Shown piece after piece: positions 43,863 to 54,350 of a stretch of 64,000 nucleotides of DNA; the stretch's first letter is position 1, and the number at the start of each line of letters is the position of its first letter. Source of the DNA: Marvania coccoides. Lineage: Eukaryota > Chlorophyta > Trebouxiophyceae > Chlorellales > Chlorellaceae. The position numbers and the translations under genes were made by a program. The DNA lies in NCBI GenBank assembly GCA_963854735.1, contig OY978103.1:496001-560000 (forward strand). The letters run 5' to 3'. The notes under the pieces are model-generated. The model saw nothing but the letters and a program-made list of their open reading frames with translations. It was not told the DNA's origin and ran no database searches.

Positions 43863-44239
43863 TGTTGCTGGATTGCGAGTAAAAATAATGTAGGATATTA
43901 AATTAAGAATGCCCTGGTTGATCGGGCCTGTTTTGGTTCAGAGCTGATCTTCATGTACTTCGGGCAGCAGCGGTACAATTTGAATGGTAAGGTTCGAAAA
44001 CCTTGTTTTTTGAAAGCAATTAAAGGCAATTGACACTTCCCGAAGAATTATACAGCAGTGTGCAATTAAAGAAACGGAAGTTTCATTAATTTGCCCAGAT
44101 TTCTGAGTTTGGATCGAATCTTTAATCATCCCACCTTTAAATTGTAACCACACGTCAGTTTAGCAACCTAGGCTGGACATAAATTAATGTGAAATGCGTG
44201 GTGTAGACCTGAACGAGAGGAAGACGACTGTAGTGTGAT
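43863..44239. other. FAS1 promoter region
   Basis: AT-rich upstream region of the FAS1 gene, divergent from the chimeric fragment on the other side. No specific element recognised. Confidence 0.35.
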
Positions 44240-44548
44240 ATGAGACCTCGCAACTTCAAATTCCCCCGCTGGAGGTCCGACGAGCCGCTTGATGATGAGG
44301 AGCTGCAGAAAATGAGGGAGGAATTCTGGGATACAGAACCGCATTATGGCGGGAAAATGACTGGAGCAGGAGCAGCGCTAACCCTGCCACCAACGAGGAC
44401 TTGCGCTGGCTGCCCAGCCACCTCCCAAAAGGAGGTGCAAATCAAAATTTTGGGCTACTCGCTGATGAACGACGCCCCAGATGTTTCTCAGTCGGGAGAC
44501 GTCTGGGAAATGGACAGCGCACAAAGAATGCCGGTGATCAAGGGTTGA
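44240..44548 (+). pseudogene. Chimeric fragment: UBTD-like N-terminus fused to ankyrin-gene tail
   Basis: The frame of 102 codons has two unrelated parts. Codons 1-39 match the start of ubiquitin-domain-containing UBTD/DC-UbP proteins: Trp-Arg-Ser-Asp-Glu-Pro-Leu, then Met-Arg-Glu-Glu-Phe-Trp-Asp-Thr-Glu-Pro. From about 44358 the bases match the decayed ankyrin locus instead: GCAGCGCTAACCCTGCCACC occurs in both (41722 and 44370), as does CTGGCTGCCCAGCCACCTCC (41951 and 44404). The roughly 190 bases lying between these blocks at 41.7-41.95 kb are missing here, and one extra A shifts the frame. The ubiquitin-like domain expected after the UBTD N-terminus is absent. It is most likely non-functional; a short chimeric protein cannot be excluded. 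Confidence 0.65.
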
Positions 44549-44867
44549 AGCCGGTGGCGCGGAGATTCAAATGGGGTTTCTTTCGATAATTAAAGTTTTT
44601 TAAAGTTTTTTCAAGTGTAAAACGTTTTGGTTACAGCACGTGCTTTTGGAAAAGCGCGCGTTAATATTTTTTCGCTAACATATAGGCATTTTCTGCGGCG
44701 GCACAGATTGTTCAGAAACTCCCCCCGTTTTTCTGAACGAGTGCCTAACACCCACTCTTCCTTCTACAGGTAACAATCTCTTTTCTTCTTCCTCCTTTTT
44801 CCTTCTACAACCACCGGGGGGTGTAAATTTCTGGACCAACTTTGATATGTTAACCCAACACCACCAT

Positions 44868-45164
44868 CAATAGAAGATTGGGAATATCTTTGATGTGGTA
44901 AAATATTTAGACGAGGGAGACCTTTGAGTAGGAACTGAGCACCTACTATAGGAGTCTTTATATAGGCTAAGCCACAATCTACAGGAGAATTGGAATCGGT
45001 CTCAGATTGTGGTACACTCATCAAGTGACTGGACGATGGGAAACCTTTGAGTAGAAACGTGCAACTACTATAGGGCGTCCTCCCCCTGGTGTCTCTTTAA
45101 TTTTTATTTTTGTTGAAAAATGAGATTGAGACTTAATATCCTCGGTGCTTGGCGGGCATATGAA
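44868..45164 (+). repeat. Interspersed repeat, partial plus full copy in tandem
   Basis: A partial copy at about 44868-44964 is followed by a full-length copy at 44980-45164. Shared landmarks with the copy at 54984-55164 are AGAAxATTGG, GATTGTGGTACACTCA, ACCTTTGAGTAG, GCGTCCTCCCCCTGG and the terminal ATCCTCGG...GGGCATATGAA. Length is about 185 bases, with no coding capacity and no obvious terminal inverted repeat. Confidence 0.75.
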
Positions 45165-45220
45165 AAATGGGGTTTCTTTGGCTTCTGACTTTCATCCTTT
45201 AAGAGTTCATGCGTGTCTCT

Positions 45221-45277
45221 TTGTTTTTCTAAAACAATACGAGCTTAATGATCCTCGGAGTACACTGGGCATATGAA
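45221..45277 (+). repeat. 3'-terminal copy of the interspersed repeat
   Basis: It carries only the last 55-60 bases of the element: TTTTTCTAAAACAATACGAGCT followed by the ATCCTCGGAGTA...TGGGCATATGAA end. The copy in PAO intron 4 is truncated in the same way, which is typical of 5'-truncated insertions. Confidence 0.65.
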
Positions 45278-45864
45278 TTTAAGCTTTCCTCACTTAATAC
45301 GTTGATTCTCATGGGGCGGGCGGGGTTAAAGCTCCCGCGGCCACGCAACCTCCGGTCGAGACTCTGGGGAGAGTGCAAAAATGCCTGGATATCATTTACT
45401 GCTGGGCTGTAAAATTTCCACGACCAGACCGAAAAATGTTGCATGGGAGGGAAGAAAGAAAAAGTTCTGAACTGCTCGATGCTAATTTAAAAATATGGAA
45501 AGATATATCAACCTTTGCATATATTTTAACGCATTTCTTTGAAATTCTTCATATATTCTGAGGACCATTATAATGCATTCTCACTTAGGTTTTAAATTTC
45601 CTCATTTTGAGCACCTACCATCAACAGTGGCTTCCTGAAAAAGAGTCCAGAGACCAACCTTAACGCACTCATAACAATCCAAATACCCATGTAAGGGTTC
45701 AATCTACCATCCAGAAAGCTTTTTTCATGACTTCAACTCTTGCAATTTAGATTTTTATGATAAATTTGCCGCCACGTTGATCTGCAGGAAAATGGCCGCG
45801 AAACTCGCCACTGCCACCTGCATATGTTTGTAAATTCTGAAAATTGCGGCTGCATCGCGTCCAG

Positions 45865-47417
45865 TGCGTTCAATTTTGGCGGAAGCCTCTCCTCCCATCT
45901 ATGGACTGAGTCAAGGATTCGTGCGGGCTTCTGGCAAAGATTTCGTGCTTGACGACAAGCCCTGGGGCTGCGCCGGCTCCAACGCATTCTACACCGCTCT
46001 AGTAGACCGTCTCTCTGCTAACCAAGTTACTCAGCTATTCAAGAAGCACGCCAGCCAGGGGGCCAATGTCGTGCGAGTGTTTGCGCACAGCGATGGCTAC
46101 GGATTCACTGGGGAGATGCAAACCAAGGTGCCGATCCAACCCAGGCTGGGGGAGTACAACGAAGAAGCTCTGCAGCGTCTGGACCTGGTGGGTTTTTTTT
46201 GGCAACAGCGCCGCCATTTTATATTTTTAAACAGCTCCTTTTTGCCATGAAGACCCCTATAAACTCGAGATCGTTTAGAAATATTGGTTTTAATTCGTCT
46301 CAATCTATGCAGGTGCTGGCAGAGGCAGCCAGGCAGGGCATTAGACTCATTCTCCCGTTCACCAACTACGAGCCTTTCCTCGGCGGCATCAAGTGGTACG
46401 CTGAGCAGGTGCACGGCCAGGGCGCGGACAAAGAGCTGTTTTACACCACTACCGCCATCCGTGAAGCCTATCTGGCCTACGCCAGAATGATAATCAACCG
46501 CAGGAACACCGTCAACGGCCTGCTTTACAAAGACGACCCCACTGTTTTGGCCTGGGAATTGTGAGTATAAACCTCCTATGATTCCTCGAGCTTTTAGCGC
46601 TGTGACACAACTTGTGCTTGAAGCCTGTTGAAGTTTCAAGTTTTTTTAGTTTTTTTTTTTTTCAAGTTCTCTACGTTGCATTGAACAACATTGCCCTTCG
46701 TTTTCCATTGTTATTAACTCCGAGTGAGTCACCTTCTCGAGCATAATTTAATGTCCCAGGATGAACGAGCCCCACATGCGGGACAACTGGGAGCATGCGC
46801 GAGGCCTGGAGTCGGGGACCATCGTTCGGGACTGGGTGCGCGACATGGCAGCTGCAATCAAAGCCGCAGACGCCAACCACATGCTGTTCACCGGTGAAGA
46901 GGGATACCGCACCAACGGCTCTGCCATGCAAGAGCAGCACCGCTGGATTGACAACGGTCTGAAGGGCGTCGACTTCGCTGCAAACTGCGGCGACCCCAAC
47001 ATCGACGCTTGCACTGTGCACGCCTACCCCGACAACTGGGGATTCAAGCCTGAAAACTATCGAGACTATGCCGTGTTTCTGCAGGACCGGGCGCAGGTGG
47101 CGCACTCCCTTGGAAAGCCAGTGTTAATGGAGGAGTACGGCATGAAGCAGGGCTTTTTATCGAGTCGTGAGGAGCTGCTGAAGTTCCTGCTGGACGAGGC
47201 GCGCACTCACCGCTATGCCTGCAGCTTGGTGTGGGCCATAGACACAGTGGATGCTGAGGGTGGGCTGTACATTTTTGAGTACGACGAAGACGGCAGCGAA
47301 GCAGTGACGGAGGCTTACTCGAGGGAGAAATTGAGGGGAGGTGGGGAGAACGGGAGCAGTGATACAGAAGACGCGGTGTTGGCCTTCTCCGGGCCTCAGC
47401 AGGGGGAGCGCCGTTAA
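45865..47417 (+). CDS. GH5 endo-beta-mannanase-like glycoside hydrolase
   Basis: Firm exons are 45865-46187, 46313-46560 and 46760-47417, joined by GT-AG introns; about 409 residues plus an uncertain start. The family (GH5 subfamily 7 type) cleaves beta-1,4-mannan. Seen: Ala-Gly-Ser-Asn-Ala-Phe-Tyr at the first strand, Val-Val-Arg-Val-Phe-Ala-His-Ser-Asp-Gly, the catalytic acid in Trp-Glu-Leu-Met-Asn-Glu-Pro-His-Met, His-Ala-Tyr-Pro-Asp-Asn-Trp, and the nucleophile in Met-Glu-Glu-Tyr-Gly-Met-Lys. The start is unresolved: an ATG at 45792 opens a short frame that would need a 39-45 base intron (donor GT or GC, acceptor at 45864) to join. If so, the N-terminus is short and hydrophobic. Cell-wall or storage mannan turnover is inferred. 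Confidence 0.82.
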
Positions 47418-47533
47418 ATGGTGACTGCCTTCCTTGCAACCGAATTTTGAATTGTGCTTTGATCTGCTTTGTTAGCTGCGTGTTAAAATTGATATTCCCC
47501 GGGTTTTTTTTAAATTAAAATTGACGTATATGG

Positions 47534-50500
47534 ATGCCGATGTCGAATCCCACGCAATCACATCTCAATGCCAGGGGAGCTCGGCTTCTCATCACTATAG
47601 ATTTCAGATCAAGATATGTTTCGTCTCGGCAATTGAAAGCAAATTGGCCAGAGGCCGAGCACAAGAGCACCACAATCACCACCGTTGACCCCCAGGGGCT
47701 GGAACACGAGGTCACCATCGGCCACAAAATTCAGAACGCGACAACAAGAGTGCAGCAGCAGCACAGGTACCCTCTTTTAGGAGCAGGCGAGTAAAAAATA
47801 AAATGAACTATATGCCATTCGTACAAATATTCTTATTTTTTTCCTTTCCCTCCTTCGCAGGTGCCCTCTTCGACGCCTTGGATCCTCCGACGACATCAGG
47901 CGAGCCAGATATCGTGGGCATCGGCAGAGCCAAGGACGGCAGCTACACCATAGAAGCCAACACGCAGGAGGTCCGCGACTTCCACGAGGCCTGGAGGGTC
48001 GGGACCAGAAACGGGGTGCAACGAAAAGCATCAACCGCCGCTCCTCCCGGAGCTTCCAACGCGCAGGGGAAGCCTGAAATGGCGGAGAAGGAAGCAGCCA
48101 CGGCCGGCGAAAACAAAAGCAAGAAGCGACCGTCGCAGCAGCAGCAGGAGGAGGCGGCAGAGGGAGGCGATGATGGTGCCGCTGCTCCCCCGGCAAAACG
48201 CCCTCGCGGGAGGCCTGCAAAGCCCAGACGCAGCGGCTTGCGGTTCGGGGCCTATGGCAGCGACGAGCTCATGGGCTCCTACCCCAAAAAGTTTGCCAAA
48301 AGAAAGGACACTGCATGGAATGGCAACGGCGGTGATGAAAAAGACGACAAGGCGCCCATTGACACGTTTACGCAGCCAATCGACGCCCCCATGGGGTTGC
48401 TGCCGGGGGAAACCCCTCTAAAAATTGAACTGTACTTTGGGGAGGGGAGGCTCTACCAGGAGGACGGTTCTCTGCCCCCTCGGCTGGCCGCTGCCCCGGG
48501 GGCGGCGATTCAGCCAATGCTCCGCTACAGCGCGGCTGTGTCCCGCGCTAGGGCGGGCATGGCGGCACATGCGCGGGAGGCGGGCGGAGAGGCGCTGGAG
48601 AAGCGCGCTGTGGAGGCTTCAATAGCGTTTGAGCAACTGTGTCTGGATGAGGAGCAGGCAACTGCGGAGGAGCGGGAGCAGGCGTGCAAGGAATACGACG
48701 CGGTGCTGCGGAGAGTGTATGGGCCGGAGCTGGTGCTGTACCCGCACTGCCTGGACGCCGCGCTGCTGGAGACGGAGGAGGGGCAAGGCAAGTCACATCG
48801 AATATTTATGGAGAACGATTTATTTATTTCTGTTGATTAATTCATGTATGCATGAGGAGTATCTCCGTTGCAGTTGCATGTCGACTTCCTGTATATAATG
48901 CTACTTTATATTCCTCGTTCCACTTTCATTGATGCCCTTCTCTTTCCTTCCTCCCCCTCGCTAATCAAAAATTTCCCCAGACGCTGTTTCGCAGAGGACC
49001 TGCAGCTGCTGCGCGTCATGGAGCGCCGCTTCATCATCTGGCGCCAGGGAGACACCGCCTGCAGCCCCAGTACAGCCGAGCCCGCCGCCGCCCGCACCAG
49101 CAGCGGCTTATTCAACGTGTTTGGCAATTTGTTCTCCCGTCGATCCGCCAGTGGCTCTTTAGCAAGCCACGCTGAGACGCATGCAGCTGCAGATGCGCCT
49201 TCCGCGCGCTGGGACGATCGCCTGCAGGCCATCTGGGGCGCCTTCACCAGCAGGCTAGCGGGCAAAGAGTACTCAGTCATGGGGCTGGATAAGACTGAAA
49301 ACGGCGTCAGCTGCGCCCTGCACGTGCGTTTCTTGTATTTCTCCTACCCCTGCATCTCTTCCCCCGCCTTGTTCCGGTTCCATGCATATAATTTTACTGT
49401 GTTCGCCCCCAGATTGCATCATTTATTCAAAATAATAGCGTTGAAAACATGCATTTTCTCCCCTTTATCTATGCTGCAGGACACGCTGTGGATGAACGGC
49501 CTGCTGGTGCGAAACCCTGTGGGCGACAAGGAGGTGGTTATGGCGGCGGTGGAAGGGTCTCAGCTGGGGCACCGGACGGGGCGACTCTACCTGACTGACG
49601 GGTCATTGCCCGACTACCAGGCGCGGGGCTACCCAGACAACGCCCCAGGCATGCCATGCAACGTGGATGCCATGGCCAACGCCATGTTCCCGCACGCTGT
49701 GCGCTCCTGCCGGGCCACCAATCTGTTTCACTTTTTGAAGGCGAGTTTGCATTGGCCTTTGCCGCAGAGAGAATTGGCGGGATTTTTTTGGAATGATTAG
49801 TAGAGCTGTTCAACAGACCAAGCGGGATTAATTTCTATGAACTTTTCATATTTTTTTTCGCATTATTTATAAACCATCTTTTCTTGTGATCTTTTCTCAG
49901 CGGGCGGCATTTTCCTTTTTCTTCTAAAATTTAAACCCCCAAAAGTAAAAGTTTTCCCATTTTCCGCTGCCATTCAACCAATTTCAAAGTCCTTCGCTTC
50001 CTTCTGCAGAGCGAGAGCACCGGGACAGGCACCTTCACCCTGTTTTGCCCGCTGGGCCGCGGCGCCAACCTCACCGCCTTTCACTTCGAGACCAAGCGCC
50101 GCCGCTCCTACAACTGCGCCACGGGAGACTACATCGTGCAGCCCCTCGCCACCGCAGCCGCCTCCCGCGCGGTCATGCGGGTGCACGCTGCAGCCACTGG
50201 GCGACACTCCCGCCACGGCCAGCTGCTGCCGCTTGAGTGTTACCTAGAAGAGGGCATCCCCATGGTGACCTGCGTGCGCTCCGGGGCTGAGTCCACCCTC
50301 TGCGAGCTGTGCGAGCAGAGCATGCACGCGTTCGTGACGTTTGCCGACATCACCACTGCCCCGCTGCCGCTCAAGGTGTCCTGCAACGATTTTGACCTCA
50401 TTTGGGAAGTGGACGCGGCGTACTTTTTGGAGGCGCTGTCGGTGGCGTACGGACGGCTGGGGATGCTCCGTGAAGAGGCCCCGCCGCCAGACCACGCTGA

Positions 50501-51507
50501 CAGGTGGATTCAATCGTCCTACCTGCTGACTGAGCCCTGCACTGCGGCTCAGGCGGCGGAGGCAGGGACGGAGAAGCGACCGTGGAAGTGCGAGCTGCGG
50601 CGGGCAGCGGAAGAGGGGGCGGGAGCTTCTACTGCCGCTGCTGTTAACGGGGAAGAGAGGGGCGGGGACGAGGGGATTGATTATGTGCACGACGCGGCCA
50701 TGGCCCCAGGGATGGACGTAGTGGCGGTGCGTACCGCGGAGAAGCTGCTGGACGTGCTGGCAGGGGTGCTGACAAAGGCAAGAGCTAGTAGCCATTAAAA
50801 ATATCCATACGTCAGAATTTATATAATAATGGCATTGAGGGGTGTTTTGAAACAGATTCTTACAGACATATTGTTAATGTTAACGTCGCTGTTAATTGCA
50901 GGATGGCGTGCAGCCGTGGGTGGGCGAGGTGCCTTCGCGCAGAGAGGCCAAAGCAGCGTTGCATCGCCTGGGTCCAGTCCTGCTGGACATGCAGCGGCGG
51001 GCATTCAGCGAAACCACCGACTCCCAGCCGGAGGAGGAGCAGGGCGAGGGCGAAGTGCAGCAGGTGGCGGGGGAGGCGCTGGCGGCGCTGGAGGGAGGGT
51101 TTGGCAGTGGGGAGGCAGATCTCGACAATTACGGCAAAGATATCTTCGTTGAGGCGGAAGAGGAGGACCGAGACTGCTGCCACTTCAGTTTGGAGTACAT
51201 GCAAGCGCTGCAGCGGTGCGTGGAGGCGGCAGGCGTGGCGGTGGAGGAGCTGCAGTTCGGCGACACTTCGGCTGTGGCGTTTGGTGCCATGTCGGCGCTG
51301 GAGCTCCGCGCCGCGTGGCTGCAGCTGCTGCGGGAGGAGCGGGTGGCGGCGGCAGCGCGCCCTGTGGACCTGGCGGCGTTGGCAGCGGCGAGGGAACGGC
51401 GGGGGGCAGCGGAGATTGCGTTTGACGCTACCTGCTGCGAGCTGGCGGCCCGGCGTGGCAGGGCTGAGGGCGCAGACCCAGAAGAGGAGGAGCTGGCAGT
51501 GGATTGA
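47534..51507 (+). CDS. Large AT-hook protein of unknown family
   Basis: Six exons: 47534-47786, 47861-48787, 48995-49323, 49480-49740, 50010-50777 and 50902-51507; 1047 residues. Four of five introns begin with GC (AG|GCGAGT, AG|GCAAGT, AG|GCGAGT, AG|GCAAGA); for intron 2 a weaker GT alternative with acceptor at 48980 also keeps frame. A classic AT-hook, Lys-Arg-Pro-Arg-Gly-Arg-Pro, lies near residues 197-203 within a Lys-rich region, so binding to AT-rich DNA in the nucleus is likely. The middle has two similar pieces, Gly-Arg-Leu-Tyr-Gln-Glu-Asp-Gly-Ser-Leu-Pro and Gly-Arg-Leu-Tyr-Leu-Thr-Asp-Gly-Ser-Leu-Pro, hinting at an internal duplication. A Cys-x2-Cys (Cys-Glu-Leu-Cys) occurs in exon 5. 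The C-terminal third is acidic and Ala/Glu-rich. I do not recognise the family. Confidence 0.75.
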
Positions 51508-51809
51508 ACGCAGATTTACTTTGTTGTACGTATAGTGCCTTGCAATGCGTCGCCGGTTAGAACGAGGAATTTGGGGGGGGGGGGGGGGGACAAAAGGATA
51601 AAAGAGAATGAATGATTTTGAGGTTGAAACGCAAGTAATCGGCATGCATGCTAGTTTGAATTACCTTTCACTAGAACCTCCACGATATGCATTGCTGGTT
51701 TCCCCTGGGCAGCAGTTTTCTGCCTTGAGCTGAGCAGCTGCCGTCATGGCGACGGCAGCATGAAATTAAAATGCAGTAAGCAAAAATCTAGCAGAAAATC
51801 ATGAAAATT
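51508..51809. other. Convergent 3' flanks with a 17-G run
   Basis: Between the AT-hook gene and the F-box/LRR gene. It contains an uninterrupted run of 17 G at about 51573-51589. No gene seen. Confidence 0.5.
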
Positions 51810-53639
51810 TTAGGGCTTTGCATTCTGCCCACCCCCCAGCACGCGAAATTCAATCCCAGGCCACACCTCTTGCAGCATTGCCTTCACAGCCCCTTCATCG
51901 TAAACCCCTTCTCCCTCCTCATCCGTGTCTGGGGGTCCCTCGCCCGTAGGCGGGTACAGAGCCCGCACCTCCAGCTCCTTCAAGCTCGGAAACCCTCGGT
52001 TGGCCCCTTCACCCTCCCTGCTGCAACTATTTCTTCCACCTCCGACTTAGCCAGCGCCAATTCACTCAGAGTCAGCTTCTCCAGCCTCCGAAAACTCGCG
52101 GCGTGCTGCATCAGCAGGCCCCACTCATCGCCCACTCCGTTGAACGCCCACGCTCCCCCTAAATCCAGCTCCTCCAGCTCTCCAATTCTAGGACACGCCA
52201 CAAGCTGGCTCAAAGCCACGTCCTCGTCAAACCCCTCCTCGTCTCCGTCTTCGTTCACCACCTCCACAGCGGGGCTCAAGCACACAGCGGTAACGGAAGA
52301 GAGCCCCGCGATGGCGTGGGAAACGTACATTATGTCGTCGGCCGAGAAATTGCAAGAAAGCAGCTCCAGTCGCCGCAAGGAAGGGAATTCTGGGCTCACC
52401 AGGAAGCTCCACTCCGAGCAGGCAAATCTTTGAGCACTAGGGTGTGGAGCCCTGGCAGAGAGAACGCGCCTTCTTCCGCCAGCAGCGCTTGCAGCGTTTC
52501 TGGTAACATGCCCTCGCCTTGTAGGGTTAGGTGGCGCAGGTGCGGCTTTTTGGGGGAGTAGATTGGGTCCAATGCCGTGGGGTCTTCGAGCCCACGCAGC
52601 TCCAGCCTAGTCACTGCGTGTAGGCCCACATCTTTTCGAAATTTGAGGTCCTGCTGACCGACATTCAAGACTAACGTTTCTACGTGAGAGGTGGCGCCGT
52701 CCATTAAGCACTGCAGATTTTCGTTGAAGGAATTTACGTCGCTAGGCGGAGGCCGGCAAGGCAGGGCCAGTTTTTTCAGAGGGTCGGCATTAGCGAGAAA
52801 CTCCAGTGAGACTAGGTCCGCAGTGGCCAGGCTGCCGCTGAGCTGCAGCAAGGTCAGGCTGCGCATGACGAAGGGGAGGTCCAAAAAGCATTCAGGCTCT
52901 GCCAGGCCTTTAAATTCGAGCAGTCTGGGCCATTCATGCGTCCAAAGCATGAAAAGGGAGGCTAAATTCCCGTTTGCACCCGCTGGCCACTCCAAGTGCA
53001 GCTTTTCGAGCGTTCCACTGCAGGATAGCGCCATAAGCGCCGCCTTGAACTGCCACTCGGAGGCAACCTGGCTCGCAGGTAAGCTGCAAGTTGAGACGAA
53101 TCTGCGGAGGCCCTCCAGAAGAAATGGATTGAGGTGGAAGTCGCGGGCACCAAAAACGCTGAGCGGGAGTAGGCTGGTAACTCCCTGGTCAACCGCCCTC
53201 CTATTATATAAAAAAAAATCACGCCTGAGTTTGCTTTGAGCGAAGAAAATATTCAAACCAATCGCAAAATAACTCGAATTTAAAACTTTATTATCCTTTT
53301 AAATTTATTCTTTATTAAACAGTACTGGTTCCTATAGATTTAATGAAAATGTGACTAGGCGGCGTAGAGAAGAAGCACACCTGGTCGCTTTGCAAACCTG
53401 CCGCAATGCCATTTTTGAGTCGGTGTCCAAGGGAATGGCCAGGGGGATCAGGGACAGGCGCACGCCTTTCGGTTGCTGAGCACGGACACGCAAAGAGTGC
53501 TCAAGCGCGGGACGGCAGCCGCTGGGCCAGATGGCAATGAGGAGGACATTGAGGTGTCGCGGATGCGCCTGAGCATCGTGTTGACGCCATTTTCCAGCCG
53601 CTGCACCGCCTCCTCCAGTTTCTCTTCCGAATTTTTCAT
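51810..53639 (-). pseudogene. F-box/leucine-rich-repeat gene with three frame breaks
   Basis: Exon 1 runs from the ATG at 53639 to 53381 and exon 2 from 53200 to a TAA at 51810, with one GT-AG intron. The reading frame changes three times, near 53470, 52400 and 51993; each time it resumes as if one base were missing. Translated piecewise, the protein has a short coiled coil (Glu-Glu-Lys-Leu-Glu-Glu-Ala-Val) and an F-box-like Ile-Pro-Leu-Asp-Thr-Asp-Ser...Leu-Arg-Gln-Val-Cys-Lys-Ala-Thr-Arg. Leucine-rich repeats follow (Leu-Glu-Lys-Leu-His-Leu, Leu-Arg-His-Leu-Thr-Leu, Leu-Arg-Arg-Leu-Glu-Leu, Leu-Lys-Glu-Leu-Glu-Val). Intact, it would be a substrate adaptor of an SCF ubiquitin ligase. Either it is a young pseudogene or the sequence has single-base deletions. 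Confidence 0.65.
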
Positions 53640-54036
53640 TCATTTTTTTTTTTTTTTGTGTGTGTCAGTGCTGAGGGCCGCAAAACTACCTTATTTTGAA
53701 TTATTAAGTTAATTAAGCATGAAAAATGTATATAAGAATCGAGTTTTATTTCGACAGAGGAGCTGCCAAATTTTGGGGGAAGACATATTTGTTGTTGGCT
53801 TCATTCAAGAATGTATAAGATTATAGGACGAGCTGGAGCAAGCGCTGTGATTTAAACTACATGCCTCACTGCTTGCCCCGGCACCTTGAAGACAGAGTTG
53901 AAAGGAAGCGTGTGCGTTATGCAGGCTCCATTACAAAAGCCTGGAAAGAAGCCTCGTGCGCTGTACCCATTGCCATTTTCCCCGCTGAATGCCGCCAGCA
54001 CCCAGGGTCGCGGATCTCATCGAGATGCATGATTTA
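53640..54036. other. Upstream of F-box/LRR locus
   Basis: Starts with a T run (53642-53657) and a short GT repeat. No gene recognised. It leads into the hairpin at 54037. Confidence 0.35.
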
Positions 54037-54350
54037 ACTCGACTGATGTGCTACTCCGCCCATCGCAAGGGATACAAGCCGTACAGCATGCATCCAATCA
54101 TCGTCATCTTCAGGGGTCGGGGAATCAATCTCCCTGATCCCCCCAGGATTGGTGGCGACCTCTGGGACCGCACAGCAGCCGCATGTTGCAGCTCTACGAG
54201 CTGTGCTGTCCCAGATATCGCATTTGGGGTCCAGAGTGATCAAGAGGAGCAGTTCCTGACCCCTGAAGATGCCGATGATCGGATGCACGCTGTACGGCGT
54301 GTAGCTCTTGCGATGGGCGGAGTACTCTACTTAGCACACCAGTCGACTCG
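54037..54350. repeat. Long imperfect inverted repeat (hairpin), about 310 bases
   Basis: The outer left arm (54037-54120) and outer right arm (54256-54350) are reverse complements at roughly 85-90% by eye, with a 9-base insertion in the right arm; both contain CTCCGCCCATCGCAAG read outward-in. The inner arms 54161-54176 and 54200-54215 pair at 15 of 16 positions. The part between outer and inner arms also pairs weakly, so nearly the whole unit folds on itself with a loop of about 23 bases. It resembles a foldback MITE or a small-RNA hairpin precursor. Because of the symmetry, both strands show similar short frames starting Met-His-Pro-Ile-Ile. Confidence 0.8.

Larger units (their letters stand above)
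44549..45791. other. Repeat-rich intergenic region
   Basis: Contains tandem and partial copies of the interspersed repeat (44868-45277, listed separately) and otherwise AT-rich sequence. No gene is visible in it. Confidence 0.5.

Noticed and set aside
51993..52402. Tiny introns to explain the frame breaks in the F-box/LRR gene
   Set aside because: GT...AG spans of 10-18 bases would fit, but all other introns here are at least about 54 bases, and the flanking LRR coding is continuous.
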